Source of the DNA: Arenibacter nanhaiticus
Lineage (GTDB): Bacteria; Bacteroidota; Bacteroidia; Flavobacteriales; Flavobacteriaceae
Direction: 5' to 3'
Assembly (NCBI RefSeq): GCF_900141935.1
Contig: NZ_FQYX01000001.1
Coordinates: 190,786-254,785, forward strand
Length of the DNA stretch: 64,000 nucleotides
Position 1 is the first letter of the stretch. The number at the start of each line of letters is the position of its first letter. Below, in pieces: positions 35,362-43,896 of the stretch. Under the pieces are notes generated by a model, which worked only from the letters and a program-made list of their open reading frames with translations, was not told where the DNA came from and searched no databases. The translations under genes and the position numbers were made by a program.

Positions 35362-37073
35362 TATAAGGTTCCTTTTTTAAGTTCTTTTGCGGCGTGGTTG
35401 GCAGCTCTTGCGGTAAAGGCCATGTAAGTAAGGGAAGGGTTTACACAACTGGCAGAAGTCATAAAAGCCCCATCGGTTACATATACATTTGGTACGGCGT
35501 GTACTTGGTTATAGCCGTTAAGTACAGATGTTTTAGGATCTCTACCCATTCGCGCGGTACCCATTTCATGGATCCCCAATCCAAGGGCACCCGGATTGTC
35601 ATAGGCCTTTACGTCCCTCATTCCTGCCTTGGTAAGCATGTCTACGGCATTCTGTTTCATGTCTTCGCGCATCTTCCATTCGTTTTCCTTGAACTCCGCG
35701 TCAAAGGTTACTGTAGGCAAGCCCCAGTCGTCCAATTTGTCGTAGTCTAAGGTCATTCTGTTTTCTTGGTATGGCAACACTTCTCCAAAGCCCATCATTC
35801 CAAAGGTCCATCCCCCCGGCTTTAAGATCGCCTCTTTTAAGTCCTTGCCATACGATAGTTCTGCGACAGACTCTTCCCAATCACCTCTGCTGGCTCCCCC
35901 CTGATAGCCAAAACCACGGAGGTAATCCTTTGTATCCGAATCGCCGCCTAAATTTTTAAACCTGGGAATATAGATCCCATTGGGTTTTCTTCCTTTGTAG
36001 TACTTGTCTTCAAAGCCATCAAATTTCCCCGAAGCTCCAACACCTAAATGGTGGTCCATAATGTTTCTTCCCAATTGGTCAGAATCGTTGCCCAATCCGT
36101 TAGGAAAACGATCAGATTTGGACTGCATTAAGATAGAGGTAGAGGCAATGGCAGAAGCACATAAGAAAATAACTTTAGCTTTAAACTCAAAGGTTTCTTT
36201 GGTTACACGGTCTATTACCTTCACCCCTGTTGCCTTTTTAGTATTTGGATCGTAAATAACCTCGGTCACAATAGAATCTGGTCTAAGGGTCATGTTGCCG
36301 GTCCGTTCCGCAGCGGGCAGGGTAGAAGAAAGGCTGCTGAAGTAAGCTCCAAAAGGACAACCGCGCATACAGCGGTTTCTGTACTGGCACTTGCTTCTTC
36401 CTTCAAATTCCTTGTTGCCGGTGATATGGGCAACACGGCCCGCGGTAACGACTCTCCCGTCAAAATTTTCAGCAACTTTTTCCCGGAAATGCTGTTCCAC
36501 ACAGTTCAGTTCCATCATCGGCAAAAATTGGCCATCGGGCAATTGTGGCAATCCTAAGTTTTCGCCACAAACCCCTATATAGGATTCTACCTTGTCGTAC
36601 CAAGGAGCAATGTCCTTATAACGAACAGGCCAGTCTACGGCAATGCCTTCTTTTTTATTGGCCTCAAAATCCATCTCGCTCCAGCGGTAGCTATGGCGCC
36701 CCCACTGTAGGGAACGGCCCCCGAGGTGGTACCCTCTCATCCAGTCAAAACGCTTGGTTTCGTTATAGGGGTGTTCTAGGTCGTTGACAAACCACTGGTT
36801 GTGTTGGGCTTTTACGGTATATCCCGTCCTTGCTTGTTTTAGTTGTTTTGCTTTTTCTTCTCTAGACAACTCGCCATTATTAGGAAAATCCCAGTCGTCC
36901 ATATTCGCTGTCGTATAATCATTGATGTGGGTCACCATTCTTCCTCGTTCCAAAACCAAGGTTTTTAAGCCGTTTTCACATAATTCTTTGGCGGCCCAAC
37001 CTCCGCTGATGCCCGTGCCCACTACGATTGCGTCGTAGCTCTCCTGCTCTTCGTTATAATAAAATTTGCTCAT
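35361..37073 (-). CDS. GMC-family FAD oxidoreductase, probable glycoside 3-dehydrogenase large subunit
   Basis: This 570-residue flavoprotein has the FAD Rossmann motif GTGISGGWAAKE (residues 19-30), a cysteine-containing segment CxYRNRCMRGCPFGAYFSS, and the C-terminal GIHEMGTARMG and CVNPSLTYMAFTARAANHA motifs with the catalytic His/Asn region. It resembles large subunits of gluconate, sorbitol and glucoside-3-dehydrogenases. It has no signal peptide of its own and probably travels with the Tat-tagged subunit 3 encoded next. I infer oxidation of a glycoside at C3; the substrate is not shown. It heads the leftward operon and is divergent from a lipoprotein isomerase. Confidence 0.9.
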   Translation of the reverse strand: MSKFYYNEEQESYDAIVVGTGISGGWAAKELCENGLKTLVLERGRMVTHINDYTTANMDDWDFPNNGELSREEKAKQLKQARTGYTVKAQHNQWFVNDLEHPYNETKRFDWMRGYHLGGRSLQWGRHSYRWSEMDFEANKKEGIAVDWPVRYKDIAPWYDKVESYIGVCGENLGLPQLPDGQFLPMMELNCVEQHFREKVAENFDGRVVTAGRVAHITGNKEFEGRSKCQYRNRCMRGCPFGAYFSSLSSTLPAAERTGNMTLRPDSIVTEVIYDPNTKKATGVKVIDRVTKETFEFKAKVIFLCASAIASTSILMQSKSDRFPNGLGNDSDQLGRNIMDHHLGVGASGKFDGFEDKYYKGRKPNGIYIPRFKNLGGDSDTKDYLRGFGYQGGASRGDWEESVAELSYGKDLKEAILKPGGWTFGMMGFGEVLPYQENRMTLDYDKLDDWGLPTVTFDAEFKENEWKMREDMKQNAVDMLTKAGMRDVKAYDNPGALGLGIHEMGTARMGRDPKTSVLNGYNQVHAVPNVYVTDGAFMTSASCVNPSLTYMAFTARAANHAAKELKKGTL

Positions 37074-37102
37074 CTAGAAAATTGTTTAGTTAATAAATTT
37101 AT

Positions 37103-37175
37103 TAAATATAGAATTAATTATCTACATTTAAACCTTATATTTCTTGATAATACAACACTATAACGTTGTAGTTGC
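37103..37175. promoter_or_regulatory. divergent control region between GMC operon and lipoprotein isomerase
   Basis: Near-consensus -7 boxes face each way: TATATTTA on the minus strand (37103-37110) and TATATTTC on the plus strand (37136-37143). An interrupted palindrome, ACTATAACGTTGTAGT (about 37157-37172), has an AACGTT core of the type bound by LacI-family regulators. AACGTT recurs at 42009-42014 before the second sugar operon. Confidence 0.35.
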
Positions 37176-37208
37176 TCATAATCGTTAAATTAATTATTAC
37201 ACAAAAAA

Positions 37209-38198
37209 ATGAATCGTAAAAGTTTAAAAGTCAACGGATTTAAGGCGCTTTTGGCCTTGTTGTTAATCGGAGGAGTTTCTTGTAAAGAGGCCCCAAAAGA
37301 ACAGTCTAAGGAAGTTGCTGCTGAAAAAATAGCAGACAATGCCGAAACACCTTTTTTTAAATTGTCTTTGGCCCAATGGTCCATGCATAGAATGATTTCA
37401 AGTGGCGAGGTTGATCCTTACTCCTTTGCAGAAAAAGCTAAGGAATGGGGCTTTACCGGATTGGAATATGTTAGCGGATTGTACTATAAGGAGTTAAAAG
37501 CGGCTAATTTTTCTGAGGAAGCTATGGCGGCCTTTGTAGAAAAAAGTAATGCCGAAAGTAAAAAGCACGGAATGCAAAACGTTTTGATCATGATCGATGG
37601 TCAAGGAGATCTTGCTACGCCTAATGCTGCCAAAAGAAAAGAAGCGGTAGAAAACCATTACAAATGGGTCGATGCGGCTGCTGCTATGGGATGTCATTCT
37701 ATTAGAGTGAACCTTGCAGGAACAAACAAACCAGAAGAGTGGATTGCAAGTTCTGTAGATGGTCTAACGCAGTTGGCTACGTATGCCAAAGAGAAAAACA
37801 TCAACATTTTGGTAGAAAACCATGGAGGTCTTTCTTCTGATGCTTCAAAATTGGCCGAAGTAATGAGCAAAGTAAATATGGATAACTGTGGTACGCTACC
37901 AGATTTCGGGAATTTCTGTGTAGAAAGAGACCAAACAGGTTGTACCAAAGAATATGATTACTACAAGGGTGTAAGCGAGTTAATGCCTTATGCTAAAGCA
38001 GTAAGTGCAAAATCGCATGATTTCGATGCCGAAGGTAACGAGGTGAAATTAGATTATGCTAAACTTCTTAAGGTCGTAAAAGACGCTGGGTATACTGGGT
38101 ATATTGGAGTTGAATACGAAGGAGGAAGATTGAGTGAAGAAGAAGGTATTATAGCTACTAGAGATTTATTGGTAAAGGCCGCTAAAACTCTTAAATAA
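37209..38198 (+). CDS. lipoprotein sugar phosphate isomerase/epimerase-like TIM barrel
   Basis: This 329-residue protein has a lipoprotein signal (LALLLIGGVSC, acylated Cys25), a short linker, then a xylose-isomerase-like TIM barrel. Metal-site segments include INILVENHGG, GTLPDFGNFC, VSAKSHDFD and YIGVEYEGG. It is probably anchored in the periplasm and acts on a sugar or keto-sugar, not a phosphate. It is divergent from the GMC operon and has a strong terminator, so it is a single-gene unit in the same sugar cluster. Specificity is unknown. Confidence 0.88.
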   Translation: MNRKSLKVNGFKALLALLLIGGVSCKEAPKEQSKEVAAEKIADNAETPFFKLSLAQWSMHRMISSGEVDPYSFAEKAKEWGFTGLEYVSGLYYKELKAANFSEEAMAAFVEKSNAESKKHGMQNVLIMIDGQGDLATPNAAKRKEAVENHYKWVDAAAAMGCHSIRVNLAGTNKPEEWIASSVDGLTQLATYAKEKNINILVENHGGLSSDASKLAEVMSKVNMDNCGTLPDFGNFCVERDQTGCTKEYDYYKGVSELMPYAKAVSAKSHDFDAEGNEVKLDYAKLLKVVKDAGYTGYIGVEYEGGRLSEEEGIIATRDLLVKAAKTLK

Positions 38199-38226
38199 GC
38201 CTTCAGATTTTGAAGCGATATTTTTA

Positions 38227-38272
38227 AATCGGTTTTTTGACCCCAATTAATATTGGGGTCAAAAAACCGATT
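38227..38272. terminator. 21-bp perfect bidirectional hairpin
   Basis: AATCGGTTTTTTGACCCCAA (plus T) pairs without mismatch with its complement over the loop TAAT. The stem is much longer than usual terminators and carries T6 runs within both arms. Confidence 0.85.
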
Positions 38273-38275
38273 CAT

Positions 38276-38321
38276 CTTTATAAGGACAAACAACTGGGCT
38301 AAGGTCAATGTCCTTATAAAG
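38276..38321. repeat. 13-bp perfect inverted repeat (stem-loop)
   Basis: CTTTATAAGGACA (38276-38288) and TGTCCTTATAAAG (38309-38321) flank a 20-base loop, four bases after the terminator. No T run follows on either strand, so it is not a simple terminator. Confidence 0.8.
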
Positions 38322-38620
38322 AACACCCAAAAGGTTATTAATTGCTATGCAAAGCGAATTAGGAGGCAAGTACAGGATTCCAATGATTTATTTATCAAAA
38401 TGAAATCAATATTTTTGGAATTATGATAGATGTTGATACTTTTGATCCTAGTTCGAAAGATGCATATTGAGTTATTGATATATCCAGAATCTTAAAAGGA
38501 GATATATTAATTTTGGGGAGACATCCTTCAACGAGTGGTAGGATCCAAATAAAAAAAGTAGTAGATACACTTTTTTTATTTGGACATATTTTTAAAAACG
38601 ATAAACATATCTAGAAAAGC

Positions 38621-39850
38621 ATGAAACTAAAGATTAAAATGCAATTGTCATTTATGATGTTCCTCGAGTTTTTTATTTGGGGAGGATGGTTTGTAACCTT
38701 GGGAACATTTTTAGACAAAAACCTAAGTGCCAATGGCGGAGAAATAGGGATGGCCTTCTCTACCCAATCTTGGGGAGCCATTATAGCTCCTTTTATTATT
38801 GGATTGATAGCAGACCGTTATTTTAATGCAGAGCGCATATTAGGAGTCTTGCATCTTCTGGGAGCAGTACTAATGTATCAAATGTATACCGCCGTCGATT
38901 TTGAAAGCTTTTATCCCTATGTATTGGGGTATATGATTTTATATATGCCAACCTTGGCCTTGGTAAACTCCATTTCCTTTAACCAAATGAAAAATCCAGC
39001 CAAGGAATTTTCATTTATTAGGGTGTTCGGAACCATTGGATGGATCATAGCCGGACTGATCATTAGTTATGTTTTTCTTTGGGATTCTGAAGCATCTAGA
39101 GAGGCCGGAATGTTAAAAAACACATTCTTAATGGTGTCTATTGCTTCTTTATTGTTGGGTCTATTTAGTTTTACACTTCCTAAGACTCCTCCGGTAGTAG
39201 CAAAAGACGAAAAGGTTTCTATAGGTAGTATTCTAGGGCTAGACGCCTTAAAGCTGTTAAAGGACAGAAACTTTTTAATCTTCTTTATATCTTCTATCCT
39301 TATCTGTATTCCATTGGCATTTTATTACCAAAATGCAAATCCGTTCTTATCGGAAATAGGGGTGGATAACCCAACAGGGAAAATGACTATAGGACAGGGG
39401 TCAGAAGTGTTGTTTATGTTATTATTGCCATTCTTTTTTAAGAGATTTGGTTTTAAAAAGACCCTGATCGCAGGTATGTTGGCCTGGACGGTAAGATACC
39501 TTCTATTTGCCTATGGAAATGAAGGGGATTTGGCCTTTATGCTTATCTTGGGGATTGCATTGCACGGAATTTGTTACGATTTCTTCTTTGTTTCTGGTCA
39601 GATATATACCGATTCCAAGGCAGGGGAAAAATATAAGAGTGCAGCTCAAGGGTTAATCACCTTGGCGACCTATGGGGTAGGAATGTTGATAGGGTTCTGG
39701 ATCGCAGGAAAAGTCTCCGATATTTATTTGGTGAGTCCAGGGGTTCACGATTGGGAAAATATTTGGATCTTCCCGGCTGTTTTTGCTTTCGGGGTGATGA
39801 TTCTGTTCACCATATTTTTCAAAAATGTTGAAGTAGAGTATAAAGAGTAA
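38621..39850 (+). CDS. NupG-like nucleoside/sugar:H+ symporter (MFS)
   Basis: This 409-residue MFS protein has twelve TM helices and matches the nucleoside:H+ symporter family (FFIWGGWFVTLGTFL near the N-terminus, IADRYFNAERILGVLHLLGA, and LYMPTLALVNSISFNQM). Bacteroidota encode many such NupG-like proteins in sugar clusters, where they probably import unusual sugars. Here it precedes a Gfo/Idh/MocA dehydrogenase by 18 bases, which suggests it brings in that enzyme's substrate, perhaps a keto-sugar. Nucleoside transport cannot be excluded. Confidence 0.87.
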   Translation: MKLKIKMQLSFMMFLEFFIWGGWFVTLGTFLDKNLSANGGEIGMAFSTQSWGAIIAPFIIGLIADRYFNAERILGVLHLLGAVLMYQMYTAVDFESFYPYVLGYMILYMPTLALVNSISFNQMKNPAKEFSFIRVFGTIGWIIAGLIISYVFLWDSEASREAGMLKNTFLMVSIASLLLGLFSFTLPKTPPVVAKDEKVSIGSILGLDALKLLKDRNFLIFFISSILICIPLAFYYQNANPFLSEIGVDNPTGKMTIGQGSEVLFMLLLPFFFKRFGFKKTLIAGMLAWTVRYLLFAYGNEGDLAFMLILGIALHGICYDFFFVSGQIYTDSKAGEKYKSAAQGLITLATYGVGMLIGFWIAGKVSDIYLVSPGVHDWENIWIFPAVFAFGVMILFTIFFKNVEVEYKE

Positions 39851-39868
39851 TTTAGAAAGAATAAGATT

Positions 39869-41005
39869 ATGAGTAAAAAAATTAAATTAGGTATTTTAGG
39901 AGGAGGAGGAGACTCCCTGATCGGAGTGCTACATAGAGTGGCTTCCTTTATTAATGATAATTATCAAATTGTAGGAGCTGTTTTTAATCCGAATTTCGAG
40001 GATAATATGGCTTTTGCAAAACAAATAGACATCCCTACCGATCGTATTTATAAGGATTTTGACACCTTGATCGAAGAGGAGTTGAAGTTGCCAAAAGAAG
40101 ATCGTATTCAGGTCTGTTCTGTACTAACACCCAACTTTTTGCACTTCCCAATGGTGAAAAAGTTATTGGAAAACGGGTTTAATGTTATCTGCGAAAAACC
40201 GATGACGACCACCTATGAGGAAGCCAAAATATTACAGGCTACCATGGAAAAGTCTAAGACGGTATTTGCCCTTACCCATACCTATACGGGCTACCCAATG
40301 GTACGTCAAATGAGGGAGATGGTGAAGGCCGGCGCAATAGGAAAGGTTCACAAGGTCGATGCTAGTTACTACCAAGGCTGGATAAATCCTATTATTCACG
40401 ACAAAGAGAAACGTGCTTCTACTTGGAGGTTAGATCCTAAAAAAGCCGGAATCAGTTGTTGTATTGCCGATATTGGGGTACATGCCTTTAATATGATTGA
40501 GTATACTACCGGGTTAAGAATAAAATCTATCCTGGCCGATTTTAATTATGTGTACGATGACAACCCAATGGATGTTGACGGAACGGTATTGGTACGTATG
40601 GACAAACACGTAAAAGGGTTGATAAGGTCTAGCCAGATTGCTACCGGAGAAGAAAACGGTCTTTCCATTGCTATTTATGGCGATAAAGGCGGATTGCGAT
40701 GGGAACAAGAAAGCCCTAACCAATTATTCGTCCTAAGTGACGATAAGCCTTTGCAAGTATACAAGCCAGGGCATGGTTATAATTCAGAATTGTCTTTGGG
40801 AGGGACCAAATTGCCTCCAGGGCATCCTGAAGGAATCTTTGATGCTATGGCCAATATCTATTTGGGCGTAGCCAGAGCTGTTCGTGGAGAAGCTTATAAC
40901 GATGGTGAATTCCCTACCATGCTGGACGGTGTCCGAGGAATGGATTTCATAGAAAGCACAGTGGCTTCCAATAAACAAGGAAATGTGTGGGTAGACCTAC
41001 ACTAA
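39869..41005 (+). CDS. cytoplasmic Gfo/Idh/MocA-family dehydrogenase
   Basis: This 378-residue protein has an N-terminal NAD(P)-binding Rossmann fold (LGILGGGGDSLIGV), the catalytic-lysine motif CEKPMTTTYEEAK, and a C-terminal domain with ADIGVHAFNMIEYTTG carrying the usual His. It has no signal peptide, unlike the homologue at 12692-14116. Enzymes of this type reduce or oxidise sugars, including 3-keto-glucose. It follows the MFS transporter by 18 bases, so uptake and conversion are probably co-expressed. It ends at a palindromic terminator. Confidence 0.92.
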   Translation: MSKKIKLGILGGGGDSLIGVLHRVASFINDNYQIVGAVFNPNFEDNMAFAKQIDIPTDRIYKDFDTLIEEELKLPKEDRIQVCSVLTPNFLHFPMVKKLLENGFNVICEKPMTTTYEEAKILQATMEKSKTVFALTHTYTGYPMVRQMREMVKAGAIGKVHKVDASYYQGWINPIIHDKEKRASTWRLDPKKAGISCCIADIGVHAFNMIEYTTGLRIKSILADFNYVYDDNPMDVDGTVLVRMDKHVKGLIRSSQIATGEENGLSIAIYGDKGGLRWEQESPNQLFVLSDDKPLQVYKPGHGYNSELSLGGTKLPPGHPEGIFDAMANIYLGVARAVRGEAYNDGEFPTMLDGVRGMDFIESTVASNKQGNVWVDLH

Positions 41006-41031
41006 AAGCTATACCGCTTAATTTTTAAATA

Positions 41032-41061
41032 AATAAGGCCGTCTGTACAGACGGCCTTATT
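41032..41061. terminator. perfect palindromic bidirectional terminator
   Basis: AATAAGGCCGTCTGT is followed directly by its exact complement, giving a 15-bp palindrome between convergent genes. T runs are short. Confidence 0.75.
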
Positions 41062-41082
41062 GCATATTGGACCTATAGAGCG

Positions 41083-41541
41083 TTAAAATACTTTTTCGAA
41101 CTCTTGGCAAACGACAATCATACTCTCCTTCGGGACTTTATTAAAGGGTTTCAATTCTTCAGAAAATCGCTCCCAAGTGGCCTTTTTCCATGCTTCTAAA
41201 CTGTGATCGTCTATGGCTTCTTTTAAGGCGTAGTCCTTAGTGATGCTATAAAAAGGTTTTAACTGTACCGCAGTAGTCCTTACAATACATTGAGCCTTTC
41301 CTTCCCAATTAGTTATCACCATAAAGGATCCGATTTTTGGCAAAGACTCCTTACGGTGTTGTAGCCCTAGAAGGGAATAGGTGGTCGCTTTTTTAATTTG
41401 GTCAAGGACAAGGGCGGTACTCCTATTGGCTTCTAATTCAGTATTGCAAAAGTGTAATACTTTTGGGGGGTCTACAAAAGCGTATTGCAGGTGGGCGTCC
41501 AAAAAATCGCCCCACATATGTCTGGCCGAACTGTTTTCCAT
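41083..41541 (-). CDS. ASCH-domain protein
   Basis: This 152-residue protein matches the ASCH family (PUA-like fold): the N-terminal ARHMWGDFLDAH, the KATTYSLLGLQHRKESLPKIGSF segment and VVCQEFEKV at the C-terminus. ASCH proteins are thought to bind RNA or hydrolyse modified nucleosides such as N4-acetylcytidine. It lies alone, convergent with the dehydrogenase gene, and has no evident link to the surrounding sugar genes. Confidence 0.85.
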   Translation of the reverse strand: MENSSARHMWGDFLDAHLQYAFVDPPKVLHFCNTELEANRSTALVLDQIKKATTYSLLGLQHRKESLPKIGSFMVITNWEGKAQCIVRTTAVQLKPFYSITKDYALKEAIDDHSLEAWKKATWERFSEELKPFNKVPKESMIVVCQEFEKVF

Positions 41542-42037
41542 TAAGAAGATTTACATTAATTAATAATTTCTTATGTTATTTGATCCATACCATTAGCTGT
41601 TTTTTTATTTAAATTTAAGCTATCATGGTATTTCGAACTTATAAGCGGCAATGACTCTTAACTTCTATGTTCTCAATAAACAAGCAGTGGAAAAACGATG
41701 GTTTCGAGGCCGATCCGATGGTTGTTCCCGTATTCCTGTTGCTTATTCATTAGGTTATATTCTTATATTTCTATAGTAATTCCTATATTTATAACGTCTC
41801 TCCATTTGGGGGTATTTTGAAAGCTATTGATTTTAAATATAAGGTTTATTTTTTGATCTTATCAAGACAGATTTTCACATGTTCTATTCATAATACTAAT
41901 GATTTAATTTTTTTGGATAGATTTCAATAATAGTGTACATATAAAATGGGATTAATTCTATAACAATATGGTCTAGGCCATGGGATGTAGTACCCCTATA
42001 GCAATACAAACGTTAATTATAACAATAAATTATATAG
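41542..42037. other. 496-base upstream region of the second sugar operon
   Basis: No gene is seen. The region is AT-rich and holds several TATATTTA-like sequences (near 41790-41797) and an AACGTT motif at 42009-42014 close to the start of the isomerase gene. No promoter can be fixed. Confidence 0.5.
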
Positions 42038-43090
42038 ATGAAAACAATTAAGGGGCCTGCGGTTTTTTTAGCACAATTTGTAGACGATAAAGCACCGTTT
42101 AATTCTTTGGATGGCATTTGTAAATGGGCATCCGACTTAGGGTATAAAGGTATACAAATACCTACATGGGTCGACTATCTTATAGATTTGGACAAGGCGG
42201 CAGAAAGCCAGACGTATTGTGACGAACTAAAGGGAAAGGTAAATTCGTATGGTTTGGAAATCACGGAACTTTCTACCCACCTTCAAGGTCAATTGGTCGC
42301 GGTACACCCTGCATATGATCTAATGTTCGATAATTTTGCGCCAGATGCGGTAAAGAACAATCCAAAGGCACGTACGGAGTGGGCGGTAGAAGTGGTAAAA
42401 AAGGCAGCAACGGCCAGTAGGAGGTTGGGGATTACTGCCCACGCAACCTTTTCTGGGTCTTTGCTATGGCATACCATGCACCCTTGGCCACAACGTCCTG
42501 CAGGTTTGGTAGAAATGGGCTTCGAGGAATTGGCAAAGAGATGGTTGCCGATCTTGGATCACTTCGATAAGGAAGGTGTTGATGTCTGTTATGAAATACA
42601 CCCAGGAGAAGACCTTCATGACGGGGATACCTTTGAGCGCTTTTTAGCAGCGACAGGAAACCACAAAAGGGTGAATATTTTGTACGATCCAAGTCACTTT
42701 GTATTGCAACAATTAGATTACATCACCTATATAGACCACTACCACGAATTCATTAAGTCGTTCCACGTAAAAGATTCCGAATTTAATCCAACTGGGAAAA
42801 AAGGTGCTTTTGGTGGCTATAACGACTGGAGCGATCGCGCTGGGAGATACCGCTCTTTAGGAGATGGTCAAATAGATTTTAAGACCATATTCTCTAAATT
42901 GACACAATACGGATGTGATGTTTGGGCCGTAATGGAATGGGAGTGCTGTATTAAGAGTCCGGAACAAGGCGCTAGGGAAGGGGCCAAGTTTATTCAGGAC
43001 CATATTATCGAAGCAACACAAAAAACCTTTGACGATTTTGCCGGAGGGGAAATAGATAAAAATGTATTAAAGAAAATACTTGGACTTTAA
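42038..43090 (+). CDS. cytoplasmic sugar isomerase/epimerase-like TIM barrel
   Basis: This 350-residue protein is a xylose-isomerase-like TIM barrel without signal peptide. Probable metal-ligand segments are VCYEIHPGED, NILYDPSHFVLQ, IKSFHVKDSEF and WAVMEWECC. It resembles sugar phosphate isomerase/epimerases found beside Gfo/Idh/MocA and DUF1080 genes. It heads an operon with two DUF1080 lipoprotein genes (21- and 26-base gaps). Activity on a 3-keto-sugar is inferred from context. Confidence 0.88.
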   Translation: MKTIKGPAVFLAQFVDDKAPFNSLDGICKWASDLGYKGIQIPTWVDYLIDLDKAAESQTYCDELKGKVNSYGLEITELSTHLQGQLVAVHPAYDLMFDNFAPDAVKNNPKARTEWAVEVVKKAATASRRLGITAHATFSGSLLWHTMHPWPQRPAGLVEMGFEELAKRWLPILDHFDKEGVDVCYEIHPGEDLHDGDTFERFLAATGNHKRVNILYDPSHFVLQQLDYITYIDHYHEFIKSFHVKDSEFNPTGKKGAFGGYNDWSDRAGRYRSLGDGQIDFKTIFSKLTQYGCDVWAVMEWECCIKSPEQGAREGAKFIQDHIIEATQKTFDDFAGGEIDKNVLKKILGL

Positions 43091-43111
43091 TTAACCTCTA
43101 ACATAAGCGAC

Positions 43112-43870
43112 ATGAAAAATTTATGGATAACAGCTTTCGTAGCGATATTGACAATAGGCTGCAAAGAAAAGACAACGAACGCTCCTAAGGAGCAGCCCAT
43201 GGAGAACGCCAATACAGAAATGTCAACAAAGCCCGATCAAGGAGAGTGGAAGGTTCTCTTTGATGGGACTAATTTTGACGCCTGGAAAGGGTATGGGCAA
43301 GAGGGTGTAGAAGATGCCTGGAAGATAGAAGAGGGGGCCATGGTTTTTTATCCTCCCAAGGAGCGTAAAGAAGGCGCCAATTACAACCTGGTATCCAAGG
43401 AAGAGTTTCGCAATTTTGTGTTGTCCATAGATTGGAAAATATCCGAAGGAGGTAACAGTGGTGTTTTTTGGGGTGTTAGGGAAATACCTAGCCTTTCCGA
43501 AGCCTACCAGTCCGGTCCGGAGATTCAGGTGCTGGATAACGAAAAACATCCAGATGCCAAAAACGGGACTACCCACCAAGCAGGTGCGCTTTACGATATG
43601 ATAGCCCCTAGTAAGGACGTAACAAACCCGGTAGGAGAGTGGAATACCTTTGTGATAACGGTAAACCACAATGCCAACCAGGGAAGCGTGGTGCTTAACG
43701 GTGAAGTTATCGTAGAATTCCCGGTAAATGGGGAGCCATGGAATGAAATGGTAGAGAAATCTAAATTCAAAGGCTGGGAGCATTTCGGGAAATATGCCAC
43801 CGGAAAAATAGGGCTACAAGACCATGGGGATATAGTTTCTTTTAAAAATATTAAAATAAAAAGTCTATAA
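43112..43870 (+). CDS. DUF1080 lipoprotein (3-keto-disaccharide hydrolase family), first copy
   Basis: This 252-residue lipoprotein (FVAILTIGC, acylated Cys17) carries one DUF1080 domain (about residues 45-250), a concanavalin-like beta sandwich. Landmarks are WKVLFDGTNFDAWKGYG, SGVFWGVREI, GPEIQVLDNEKHPDA and GLQDHGDIVSFKNIKI. Members are reported to cleave 3-keto-glycosides. Anchoring predicts periplasmic or outer-membrane action on the product of the GMC dehydrogenase. It is 21 bases after the isomerase gene and 26 before its paralogue. Confidence 0.9.
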   Translation: MKNLWITAFVAILTIGCKEKTTNAPKEQPMENANTEMSTKPDQGEWKVLFDGTNFDAWKGYGQEGVEDAWKIEEGAMVFYPPKERKEGANYNLVSKEEFRNFVLSIDWKISEGGNSGVFWGVREIPSLSEAYQSGPEIQVLDNEKHPDAKNGTTHQAGALYDMIAPSKDVTNPVGEWNTFVITVNHNANQGSVVLNGEVIVEFPVNGEPWNEMVEKSKFKGWEHFGKYATGKIGLQDHGDIVSFKNIKIKSL

Positions 43871-43896
43871 ACTGTATTGACCTCTAATAAAAAATA

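Larger units (their letters stand above)
38199..38620. other. intergenic region with two long perfect hairpins and a broken frame
   Basis: Within 422 bases lie a 21-bp hairpin terminator (38227-38272) and a 13-bp stem-loop (38276-38321). From about 38423 a frame reads 15 codons, TGA, then about 45 codons to TAG just before the next ATG; I do not recognise it and it may be chance or a gene remnant. Confidence 0.55.

Noticed and set aside
43223-43783. 186-codon frame antisense to the first DUF1080 gene
   Set aside because: Shadow of a well-supported gene; no recognisable domain.
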